Shown: in pieces, positions 8,501 through 15,848 of the stretch | Layout: every line of letters begins with the position of its first letter | Position numbering within the stretch: the first letter of the stretch is position 1 | Assembly (NCBI GenBank): GCA_002309655.1 | Contig: DBXM01000019.1 | Span: 66,230-130,229, forward strand | Direction: 5' to 3' | Length of the DNA: 64,000 nucleotides | Source of the DNA: Mageeibacillus sp. UBA1212 | GTDB lineage: Bacteria > Bacillota > Clostridia > UBA1212 | Notes under the pieces: model-generated | Database searches by the model: none | What the model saw: the letters and a program-made list of their open reading frames with translations, nothing else | Told to the model about the DNA's origin: nothing | Position numbers and translations under genes: made by a program

Positions 8501-11500
8501 CTTCGGAGATCTCTGCGCCTACGATGAACGGAGCCGCGCCGTCAACAACGAGCGGAAGCGATACGGAGGTGAATTCCTCGGGCATCTTCGACCAGTCGAT
8601 GCTGCCCTGAGCGTCCAGATAGTACTCGGGGGCCGCGCGGTATGTCACCGTGAAGGTGTCGCCGGGTTCAAACTCTGACATCGCAACGCCGATGTTGAGC
8701 ATCTCGGCGTAGTTGTACCAGTTGCCCGTGTTCGGGTTGTAGTAAGCAGCCTGCTCGGATCCAAGGTCGGCCGCGATCAGGTATCTGCCGTACTTGTCGG
8801 TCATCTCAAACCTGGTTGCGCCGGCGTTCCTGATGAGGGTGTACCGGAAGCCCTTAAGTACAGCCTCGGAGCTGATGGCGTTGCGCTCGGGCATATACTT
8901 GGCATCGAGATCCAGCGGGTTGCCGCCGAGGTAGTACTCGGAGCCGTCGGGAAGCTTCGCGATGTAGCTCTGGTTGTTGAGCATCTCAAGCGCCGCGTTA
9001 ATGTCTCCGGTCATGCCGTAGACCGCGCTGCCCATGTAAGGCAGTCTGTCTTCTTCTTCGAACATGAACTCAACGTAGGAGCCCTTGTCGAACATGTCGT
9101 GCGCGGACCAGTCGCCGTGGAAGCCGAACACAGGAATGGAGTGAGTAACTCCAATCTCGCCCTCTTCGGTGCTGCCCTCGTTCACGAAGATGTAACCTTC
9201 AATGTAATCCTCTTCAGCGCCAACTCTGCTGAACGCTCTGTTGAGGTTGCTGACAGTAAGCGTGATGACGGTGTCGCCTTCAGCGGCTTCGGCATAGGCG
9301 GATCCGAGGTACTCAAACGCCAGTTTCGCGTCGTAGGAGTCTATATCGTCGTCTTCGTCAAAGTCGGCTGCGAGCCACCTGTCTTCGGAATCGAATTCAA
9401 GCTCGTCGTCAACGAGATATCTCAGGAGCCACTCGGCGTCAAGAGAGTTCGCGATTCCGTCGCCGTTGAAGTCGTAGAGGTCCGGATCGGCGGGTTCAAA
9501 CTCCTCGCCGTTAACGGTCCACGAGAGGAAGGGTTCAATGTCAACGGTCTCGTTGAACATGCACTCGGCGTTGAGTTCCTGCGTGAAGAAGTCAGCGGAG
9601 AGACGGAGCTGGATGGGCTCCTCGCCCATGTTGTGAACGGTGAACTGGATCGTGAAGTCGTCAGCCGCGAGGGAGCCGAGCTCGACCTTGACCTTGCCGT
9701 CGGCAATGGACTTGGCCGCGGACTTGGGCGCGGTGTCGACAACGGTGTCGATGGTGATGTAGGACTTGGCATTGATCGCCGCGTTAACGTCGGCAATACC
9801 TGCGCCCTGCTTCATGACAGAGGTGTACTGATCGGTCCAGACAGGATGTTTGTTGACGTGAGCCGTCGACATGAGAAGGCTGGTGATAAGCGCTCTCGGG
9901 CTGATGTCAAACTTCTCGGCGAGGCCGTTGTCTTTAATGTACTGCGCCAGAACAGCGGAGAGACCCGCGATCTGAGGCGACGCCATGGAGGTGCCGCTGT
10001 AGCTTACGTAGTATGTGCCGGAAGCCTGCTCGGAGGGATCGCCCTGTACGGACAGGATGTCGCCGCCGGGTGCGGAGATCTCAGGCTTAAGCGAGAGGTC
10101 GCCGGGAACGCCCCAGGACGAGAAGTCGCTCATCATGTACTCGCCTTCGCCGGAGTGGGAGTGCCTGAACGTTCCCTTGTAGTAAAGAACGTTGCCGTTG
10201 TCATCCTTAACCGGATCCGCGAAGAAGTACTTGAGAATGTAAGCGTCGTCAGCCTGGATCGAAACCGCGGGAATCGTGATGTTCGAAGCAAGAGACGAAA
10301 GGTCCATGCCGATCACGCCGGACTGGTTGTTCGCGATAACGACCGCGATGGCGCCGAGGTTGTAGGCCGCGGTAATCTTTTGAACGAATGAACCCCAGGA
10401 ATCCGGGTCGGTGGGATCTTCCGCACCGCGGTTGACGATGGCGACCTTGCCGCGGAGGATGCTTGAGCCACCGGCGGCGTTCCACTGAGCCGGCGTACCG
10501 ACTTTGTCCAGATAGATGAAGTCAAGGTCCTGACCCTCGAGGGTGCTGAACGGCTTGTTGTTGTACTGCGTCTCGGTGTAGAGAACACGGTAGTCGCCGT
10601 CGCCGAGTTCGATGAACTTGAAGTTGCCGTTGTCGACGGAAGCAACCGTGAACGGAGTCGAGAACGATCCGGGGCTGCCGGTCATGGAGAAGTTCACGTC
10701 GTCGTAGTAGAGAACTTCGCCTGCCTTGGCTGCCCAGGAGCTGGCGTTGCCCGCGGAGATCGAAACAACCGTGTCGGAATCCGCAAAGCTCTGAACGATG
10801 TCCTCGTAAACGTCGGAGGTCGCGAAGCCTGCCGCGGCAGAGCCGAGGGAGAGGTTCACGGCGTCGCATCCGAGAACGAACGCGTCCTCAATGGCTACCA
10901 TGTAGTCGGAGGAATACGCGCCGCCGCCCTTGCCGAACACCTTCATGATGACGAGCTGAGCGTCGGGAGCTTCACCCTGGGTGCTGACTTCCTCGATGGC
11001 GGAAACGTACTCGCCGTCGCGCTCAACGAATCTGTTGCCGGCCGCAATGCCCGCAACGTGGGAGCCGTGGCCGTCGGTGCCGTCCCTGTGGTCGATCTGA
11101 AGGTCGTTGTCGATGTAGTTCGCCGCGAACGGAATCTTCGAGTCGATGTAGAGATCTTCAGCGGTCACACCCGGAATCTTCTCGGAAATGTGGAGCTTGT
11201 CGATAACTTTGTCGATGTCCTCAGCGCTGAGGAGCGCGTACTGCTTCTCGTTGAGCGAGAGCGCGTACTCGAACGCCTCAGGGTCGAAGAGCTCGTGGGT
11301 GTAGTCGATACCGGTGTCGATGATGGCGATCTTGCTGCCGGCGCCGGTGAAACCCTCTGCCCAGACGAGTTCCGTACCGATCATGGTGGCGGAAACGGCG
11401 ATCTGGGGCTCATCCGATTCCGCGGCTACAGGTGCCTCGTATTTCGTCTCGATAACGACTTTCTTAACGCCGAGAGTTTTGCTGATGGCGTCGATCTTGT

Positions 11501-11951
11501 CGAACGGAACGTTGGCGGAAATGATGTTGCCCGCAATCGTGAGATTCCAGACCACGTCGAGTTTCTCGCCTCCGAGAACCTTGCCGGAAATTCTGGCGGC
11601 AACCTTGTCCTGCTCCGCTCTCAGATTGTTGCGGTAGCTGACTGCCTGCGGGTTGCTGGCCAGTTCAGTAGTGGAGAAGCCCGCTTCAAGCGCAGACTCG
11701 CCTTCAAGGACTATCGAGACCCTGACGGTGCCGTCCTGCTTAATGTACTCTCTTTCGAAAGCTTCAGCGGCTTCTTTGCTGGCGAAAAACAGACCGCTGC
11801 CACGGTTGTCCACTTTAGTGAAGGACACCTTGGAGCCGTTTCTGCTGTTCGCAGCCCATGCATTTGTAAACGCACCGAAGTTGATGAACGTGAAGGCCAT
11901 CGCCACCACGGTCAGCAGCGCCAGTGTTCTTTTTAAGCACTTACTCTGCAT
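5511..11951 (-). CDS. Giant secreted subtilisin-like (S8, lactocepin-type) protease
   Basis: 2146 residues. The start at 11951 is chosen over an in-frame ATG at 11969 because AAAGGAG sits between them. A signal peptide (hydrophobic 9-34) is followed by an inhibitor-like propeptide and a subtilase domain with Asp (IIDTG, about 212), His (GHGSHVAG, about 295) and Ser (SGTSMASP, about 655). A protease-associated insert lies between His and Ser. A segment at about 825-885 carries two EF-hand-like loops (DFNGDGIANSLDAEWLL and DFDEDDDIDSYDAKLAF), a dockerin-type pair. A Big2-like Ig domain (about 1250-1335), a propeller-like part and further beta domains follow. There is no LPXTG anchor. It probably degrades proteins outside the cell. 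Confidence 0.88.
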   Translation of the reverse strand: MQSKCLKRTLALLTVVAMAFTFINFGAFTNAWAANSRNGSKVSFTKVDNRGSGLFFASKEAAEAFEREYIKQDGTVRVSIVLEGESALEAGFSTTELASNPQAVSYRNNLRAEQDKVAARISGKVLGGEKLDVVWNLTIAGNIISANVPFDKIDAISKTLGVKKVVIETKYEAPVAAESDEPQIAVSATMIGTELVWAEGFTGAGSKIAIIDTGIDYTHELFDPEAFEYALSLNEKQYALLSAEDIDKVIDKLHISEKIPGVTAEDLYIDSKIPFAANYIDNDLQIDHRDGTDGHGSHVAGIAAGNRFVERDGEYVSAIEEVSTQGEAPDAQLVIMKVFGKGGGAYSSDYMVAIEDAFVLGCDAVNLSLGSAAAGFATSDVYEDIVQSFADSDTVVSISAGNASSWAAKAGEVLYYDDVNFSMTGSPGSFSTPFTVASVDNGNFKFIELGDGDYRVLYTETQYNNKPFSTLEGQDLDFIYLDKVGTPAQWNAAGGSSILRGKVAIVNRGAEDPTDPDSWGSFVQKITAAYNLGAIAVVIANNQSGVIGMDLSSLASNITIPAVSIQADDAYILKYFFADPVKDDNGNVLYYKGTFRHSHSGEGEYMMSDFSSWGVPGDLSLKPEISAPGGDILSVQGDPSEQASGTYYVSYSGTSMASPQIAGLSAVLAQYIKDNGLAEKFDISPRALITSLLMSTAHVNKHPVWTDQYTSVMKQGAGIADVNAAINAKSYITIDTVVDTAPKSAAKSIADGKVKVELGSLAADDFTIQFTVHNMGEEPIQLRLSADFFTQELNAECMFNETVDIEPFLSWTVNGEEFEPADPDLYDFNGDGIANSLDAEWLLRYLVDDELEFDSEDRWLAADFDEDDDIDSYDAKLAFEYLGSAYAEAAEGDTVITLTVSNLNRAFSRVGAEEDYIEGYIFVNEGSTEEGEIGVTHSIPVFGFHGDWSAHDMFDKGSYVEFMFEEEDRLPYMGSAVYGMTGDINAALEMLNNQSYIAKLPDGSEYYLGGNPLDLDAKYMPERNAISSEAVLKGFRYTLIRNAGATRFEMTDKYGRYLIAADLGSEQAAYYNPNTGNWYNYAEMLNIGVAMSEFEPGDTFTVTYRAAPEYYLDAQGSIDWSKMPEEFTSVSLPLVVDGAAPFIVGAEISEEAAVPSASEGGTILTISAHDEQYIAAVALYTENGDFLDYYGSIADIRKGEQYDYKFNLTELFGDEEIEPHLLVEVYDYALNLSTYKINLNTEELENPEFAVNITYDDELTIVNKGSLQLGYDFRPWGYPDETVFWTTSDESIAVVNSKGLVTSVYEGDEETTVDITATAAVAPEVSDTVTIRILPVEKELNGIVWDESGNVWISSINTRKIPEYEKLNEEAYDKAIAVAARGFYDNLYVATSYPGQESALYLLDEDTMELTFVGNGIVQYSDLCGSMGLSYAMRRDVLVAPYGTYLLLVNGSTGGMLTAIDMTQFNVPSLDVDWTDMPYIAGVTYAGTWYSSSDRAYVDMFLFIDQDGYVHEIDLAIAGGKVTLEWLEDIGQFTAPTQLDYWQSFYYSEEDNAIYMTRFESEAKNVVEMYYAPDIVDEDGYIGFDSVYNIGTFDEGVWPVAGLYEPIPAEETDGGHSTKTPMADLTLVLSDEDEIMSRDVDQLMAAFNGRHADQFNKVVTTVKVDVLADQLTTNGMIDVYYPVTAEIVSITCYAEHYEYKIYPEMVRDDNSTIVGYDLVLAFVDLEGIAAGDKILTVEFASGSTGEVDIYTYDINRDDDENSTYDAIILGPIESYHSKHVYEVKGEWNWYVDETDGKQAASVVLGCVYDDIDEFEVEAEITSELVGGKLVYTATVEIEDQIFTDTLELPVAAINGRSGNFGVLGVNFLLNIDESYFEDGDVLVVITKGIGEEAVDFEYLASECVSGTRYKFTVPTAVKEMADALTLRVYTEDGSTLIPLFDKEGNDVTDTGYVFSMKDYCKIAVAQSSNPDMVALAEAYLDFGYAAMIKFDHNAELAEDFALIDDADYSGLEEFAENITDDSLATVASSTATATFDSLIKLNKYFTFEQGTDVSGYKFYLNGNEVEATRVSATKYLIEVEGIAIKDFDVGYEFSVVDEATGDAYTVEYCVLSYFYKALTSDKATPAMVDLAKAGYNVYLAAEQYFG

Positions 11952-12025
11952 GTTGTTTCTCCTTTCCATATATAAATTTCTAAAGTGACTTTTCTGTCTG
12001 GTTTTAATGAGAATAGTCGTTTTTA

Positions 12026-12054
12026 ATTTTACCCGATTTCAAAAATATGCGCAA
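12026..12054 (-). promoter_or_regulatory. Possible promoter of the S8 protease gene
   Basis: Minus strand TTGCGC, 17 bp, TAAAAT, leaving a leader of about 70 bases. Confidence 0.4.
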
Positions 12055-12189
12055 GCGTTTTTTCGTGTTTTGGCAGAGAAAAAACGGGAAATGCGGGAAT
12101 ATAAAACAAGAAATAAGGAATGGGGCGGCTGCGATATTGTTTCAGCTCACATCCGGCGTTCCGCGGCCCCTATCTTTTCACATTTCAAA

Positions 12190-12218
12190 TTGTTCTTTCC
12201 TCCCGATTGTGCTACCAT
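12190..12218 (+). promoter_or_regulatory. Promoter of the GH43-like lipoprotein gene
   Basis: TTGTTC, 17 bp, TACCAT with an extended TGC before the -10; about 55 bases before the start codon. Confidence 0.5.
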
Positions 12219-12272
12219 TAAGCTGCCGGCCGGTCGCAGCAAGCGGGCGGCGGTTTGAGGAGGACTTTGACC

Positions 12273-14027
12273 ATGAAATCCATTCCCGGCAAGGAAAAAT
12301 ATACTGTCGCGGCTGCGTTCGTCTTATTATTAGTATTGCTTGCGGTGCTTTCCGCGATTCTCACGGGCTGCGGCTCGAAAACGCCTGTTCTTTTTAAGGA
12401 CACCCTTCCGGACGCGGTTCCCGACCCGGACGAACACGTTCAGATTTCCGCCGCCGGCGAACCCGAAATCATCTATGCACCGCCGGTCGACGTCTCCGGA
12501 TACCGCTACGGGCCTTCGATTATTTACTACGCCGACGGTTCCTGCGACGCCTGGTTCTCGACCAACGGCTACAACGGCGAGTGGGACTGGATCACGTACA
12601 GGCACTCACCCGACGGAGTTCACTTCGGCACGGAAAAGGTGGTGCTTGTGCCCACCCCCGACTCCATGGACCGCTACTCCTGCTGCGACCCGGGAGTTGT
12701 TTATTTCGGCGGCTGGTACTACCTGGGCTACACTTCGACTATCGTGGAGGGAGGCGTCAGCAACAACGTCTTCGTCGCGCGCTCGAAAGACCCCGCGGGG
12801 CCGTACGAAAAATGGAACGGCAGCGGCTGGGGCGGCGACCCCGCTCCGGTGATATACTACGACGAAGGAGATTCCTTCTACGGCGCCGGCGAGCCCAGCA
12901 TGACGGTCGTGAACGGCGTTCTGTATTTTTACTATACCTGGTGCTGCCCCGACAGGGACTGCGTCCGCGTCGCCACTTCCGACACATCCGAAGACTGGCC
13001 CGCGAAGCTCACTTACCGGGGCGAGGCCTGCGTGAAAACCGACGGTCAGGATTCGTGCGACGTCGCCTACCTGGAGGACGCGGGCAAATTCGTCGGCTTC
13101 ACGACCCGCAACGGTCACTCGGCGGACAGCCGCATTGTCATTCTCGAGTCGGAGGACGGCATCAGCTTCCGGGAGACGCAGTTCCTGACCCGCGACCTGA
13201 TAATGTTCATGCACAGCCTCGGCGTCAGCAAGCGCCCAGACGGACACATCCAGCTGAAGGACCCGCTTTTTGTGGGCTACGCCTTCAGCGACGGCGCCGG
13301 CAACAACTGGGGAAAGTGGGCCACGGCGTTCCAAAAGGTGAGCCTCGGGCTCTACAAAGGTCCTGTTCGCGAAAGCGAGTCCGGCGGCTCGATCCGCAAG
13401 GAAGGCTACCTCAAAGAACGCGACCCCGACCCGCCCGCCATAGGCATCGCGCCGTATGAAAAGATCGTGGAGCTGTACAAGGACGTTGAGGAGTACGAAA
13501 TCTACTTCGTGTGGCTGGACCCGATGCTGGCCTCCCACGAAATCACCAATTACAAAAAGCTGCGCTATTCCGGCTACGACGCTTCCCTGATAACGGTAAA
13601 AGACAACAAGATTTATACAAAGGGCAATACCGGCGAGACCTGCGTCACGGTGCGCTACGGCAGCTTCGAGAACTCGTTCAAGGTGTATATAAGGGGCGAC
13701 TACTCGGAATTCAGGGGCGATTTCAAGAAAACGGTGAAGGAATTCACTCCCATGGTCTCAGAATACACGCTCAAGCTCTCTGACGAGCACCGCCATCAAA
13801 TCCGCGGAATGGCCCGCTTTTCCGACAACACCTGGGCCGAGGCCACAAACGAAGGAAAGATGATCTCGGCGAAGAAATTCCCGGTCACTTACGAAGTTTC
13901 CGACCCCGCCGTGATCTCGGTGGACGGCCGCGGCATAATCACTCCCCTGGCGGCGGGAAGCGCGGAGGTCAAAGTCACGATTGCCGGAGGGCTGAGTTTT
14001 AGCGTGAAAGTGAAAGTGGAAGAGTAA
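12273..14027 (+). CDS. GH43/beta-fructosidase-superfamily-like lipoprotein with Ig-like tail
   Basis: 584 residues. The start at 12273 follows GAGGAGG by nine bases; an upstream in-frame TTG at 12255 would place the ribosome site inside the gene. A lipoprotein signal ends in ILTGC (Cys about 36). Residues about 70-390 show the five-bladed-propeller style of GH43/GH32 proteins, with repeated blades such as GPSIIYYADG, DPGVVYFGGWYYLGY and GEPSMTVVNGVLYFYY. The last 180 residues form two Ig-like domains ending in a Big2 pattern (VISVDGRGIITPLAAG). It is probably a surface-anchored arabinan/xylan-active enzyme or binder. I cannot confirm the catalytic triad, so a non-catalytic sugar-binding role remains possible. 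Confidence 0.65.
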   Translation: MKSIPGKEKYTVAAAFVLLLVLLAVLSAILTGCGSKTPVLFKDTLPDAVPDPDEHVQISAAGEPEIIYAPPVDVSGYRYGPSIIYYADGSCDAWFSTNGYNGEWDWITYRHSPDGVHFGTEKVVLVPTPDSMDRYSCCDPGVVYFGGWYYLGYTSTIVEGGVSNNVFVARSKDPAGPYEKWNGSGWGGDPAPVIYYDEGDSFYGAGEPSMTVVNGVLYFYYTWCCPDRDCVRVATSDTSEDWPAKLTYRGEACVKTDGQDSCDVAYLEDAGKFVGFTTRNGHSADSRIVILESEDGISFRETQFLTRDLIMFMHSLGVSKRPDGHIQLKDPLFVGYAFSDGAGNNWGKWATAFQKVSLGLYKGPVRESESGGSIRKEGYLKERDPDPPAIGIAPYEKIVELYKDVEEYEIYFVWLDPMLASHEITNYKKLRYSGYDASLITVKDNKIYTKGNTGETCVTVRYGSFENSFKVYIRGDYSEFRGDFKKTVKEFTPMVSEYTLKLSDEHRHQIRGMARFSDNTWAEATNEGKMISAKKFPVTYEVSDPAVISVDGRGIITPLAAGSAEVKVTIAGGLSFSVKVKVEE

Positions 14028-14032
14028 TAAAT

Positions 14033-14080
14033 GAAACCGGGAACGCGGACAGATTGATTTCCGACGCGTTCCCGGTTTCT
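14033..14080 (+). terminator. Intrinsic terminator after the GH43-like gene
   Basis: A 15-bp perfect stem, GAAACCGGGAACGCG with CGCGTTCCCGGTTTC, lies directly after the stop codon. Confidence 0.7.
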
Positions 14081-14131
14081 TATATATAAAGCTTCATGCG
14101 TAAGTTTACTTAACAATCATTCCGCCCTTAT

Positions 14132-15430
14132 TTACCCTTCTTTAACTTCGATCTCGATCGACGACAGGAATTCCGAATTCACGACCTTGGCCGAACTTCT
14201 GACCGACGTCTGGAAAGCGTGGGCTGCCTCGTTCACGAGCTGGGAAGAGACCTCCTGCATGAGTTCGTTCACGTCCACGGTGTCCTTGAGGCAGTAGACG
14301 GTGACCTTGTAGGTTCTGCCGCCTGCCAGCGCGGTCGCTCTGAGAGCTTCGACAACGCCGGTTTCCACCTGTTCCCTGTCGGACGCGGAAGCGACCAGGA
14401 AGGCCGTTCCCGAGGGGGCGGTTGCGCACTTGGCGCGAAGTTCGTTCTCGAGTTCCGCAAGTTTGGCCGCGGTGGCTTCCGCCTGCAGCGATTCGGATGT
14501 TCCGGCCGGCGCGGGAAGGGCTTCGTCGTTTTGGTGGTCGGCAGAAATCACGGTTTCGGGAACCAGCAGGTACTTGTACCTGAGGTTTTTGCCGTCCGGG
14601 TAGTTTGAGGTGCCGTTGATCAGCGGGTCGTCCCATGTCACGTCCACGTAGTACCATGCGCCGTTTAACTTCACCGCGTTCCATGCGTGGGCGTCGCCTC
14701 CGGCGGTTCCCGTCACCATTTTCGTCTCAAACCCGGCCTCTTCCATATAGACCGCGAACAGCTCCGCGTAGGCCTGGCAGACGCCCGTTCCCGTCGCGAG
14801 AAGGGTCGATGCGCTGCGTGAAAGATACGAGGTGTCGTAGTAATATTCCGTAACCATCATGTCGTGAATGCGCCGGATCTTCTCGACGTCCGTCATGTCT
14901 TTAGAAATGAGGCGGTTGAGGGTATTGTCGATCGCGATCAGGTCGTCGTTGGAATCAAGGCCGTCGAATTTGTCGTAGGTCTTGCCCGCAAAGCCGGTGT
15001 AGGGGCCTTCCCCGTGGGGAATGGGCGTCGGCGGCACGGTGGGAGCTTCGGTTACCTCCGGAGTTTCTGTCGGATTTTCCGCGGGCGTGTTGTCCGGGGT
15101 TTTAGTGGGAGTCTCGTCAAGGTTGACCTCGCCCGGGTCGAGCGTGGGTGTCGGTGCCGCGGTTTGTGCCGCAGGTTTGTCCGTTCCTTCCGGATTTTTC
15201 GTGTTTTCGGGGTCGTTCGTCTCCGCGGGCGCCGTTGTTTCGACCGTTCCGGACGGATTGTTCGTTTGTGACGGATCGTCAGTGTTTGAAGGGGCGTTTG
15301 TGCCTGAAGAGGCCGTGCCGGTCTCCGCCGGGTGAACGGGCTCCGGGTTCCTTCTGCAGCCCGCAAAAGCAGCCGCCGTGAACAAGGCGACCGCAAGGAT
15401 CAATATCGCAATACCGGCAAATCTTTTCAT
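14132..15430 (-). CDS. Transglutaminase-like surface lipoprotein
   Basis: 432 residues. The lipoprotein signal ends in AFAGC (Cys about 25). A Thr/Pro/Glu/Asn-rich spacer (about 28-130) sets the enzyme away from the membrane. The core domain (about 150-290) has the transglutaminase/protease triad: Cys in TGVCQAYAELF (about 215), His in DAHAWNAV (about 247) and Asp in YYVDVTWDDP (about 262). The last 110 residues are unrecognised. Family members cleave or cross-link peptides, often in the cell wall. The ribosome site before 15430 is weak (AAAGGG). Confidence 0.82.
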   Translation of the reverse strand: MKRFAGIAILILAVALFTAAAFAGCRRNPEPVHPAETGTASSGTNAPSNTDDPSQTNNPSGTVETTAPAETNDPENTKNPEGTDKPAAQTAAPTPTLDPGEVNLDETPTKTPDNTPAENPTETPEVTEAPTVPPTPIPHGEGPYTGFAGKTYDKFDGLDSNDDLIAIDNTLNRLISKDMTDVEKIRRIHDMMVTEYYYDTSYLSRSASTLLATGTGVCQAYAELFAVYMEEAGFETKMVTGTAGGDAHAWNAVKLNGAWYYVDVTWDDPLINGTSNYPDGKNLRYKYLLVPETVISADHQNDEALPAPAGTSESLQAEATAAKLAELENELRAKCATAPSGTAFLVASASDREQVETGVVEALRATALAGGRTYKVTVYCLKDTVDVNELMQEVSSQLVNEAAHAFQTSVRSSAKVVNSEFLSSIEIEVKEG

Positions 15431-15489
15431 AGGGCACCCTTTGCTTTAGAAAACCTTTGTTGTGGAAGGCGGCGCGCCGCCACGCGCCC

Positions 15490-15518
15490 ATTATATCAAA
15501 AAGCCTTCGCCGAGTAAA
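15490..15518 (-). promoter_or_regulatory. Promoter of the transglutaminase lipoprotein gene
   Basis: Minus strand TTTACT, 17 bp, TATAAT. Confidence 0.55.
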
Positions 15519-15526
15519 CAGGAAAC

Positions 15527-15558
15527 GGCGGGCGCCCCATTTTACCGAAGCGCCCGCC
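15527..15558 (-). terminator. Terminator of the feo operon
   Basis: Inverted repeat GGCGGGCGC/GCGCCCGCC, followed by GTTTCCTGTTT on the minus strand and TCCCTTTT on the plus strand; possibly works both ways. Confidence 0.55.
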
Positions 15559-15590
15559 TCCCTTTTAATAAATTATCGATTAAAACTTCA

Positions 15591-15791
15591 TCAGCCGCTC
15601 TTCCCGGCGTGGCATTTCCCGCTCATCGGACACCCGGAGCACCCGCAGCCGCAACCGCCGCCGCACGCCGAACACGCGCTTTTGCCTTTTCTGCGGCTTA
15701 CGATGAGCGACGCCGCTGCCGCCCCCGCGACAGCCAGTACAACAGCCGCCGCGATTATCGTTCCCGCGTTTTCAGCGAGCCATTGAAACAT
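15591..15791 (-). CDS. FeoB-associated Cys-rich membrane peptide
   Basis: 66 residues with one N-terminal membrane segment (about 10-30) and a basic stop RRKGK, then a cysteine cluster C-x2-C-x4-C-x-C-x-C-x2-C-x5-C. This is the form of the FeoB-associated Cys-rich family that sits next to feoB in many Firmicutes and is thought to help ferrous iron transfer. It lies 57 bases after feoB in the same operon. Ribosome site AAAGGAG is 10 bases upstream. Confidence 0.88.
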   Translation of the reverse strand: MFQWLAENAGTIIAAAVVLAVAGAAAASLIVSRRKGKSACSACGGGCGCGCSGCPMSGKCHAGKSG

Positions 15792-15848
15792 TTTCCGTCA
15801 TCTCCTTTAGAATCCGCCACAATTTCCGGTTTCAACCGCCGGATTACT

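Noticed and set aside
5355..8678. Open frame of 1107 codons on the plus strand opposite the S8 protease
   Set aside because: It lies antisense to a protein with clear signal peptide and catalytic motifs. Its translation is low-complexity Val/Asp/Glu/Arg-rich, as expected from the complement of strongly biased codons, and it lacks a ribosome site.
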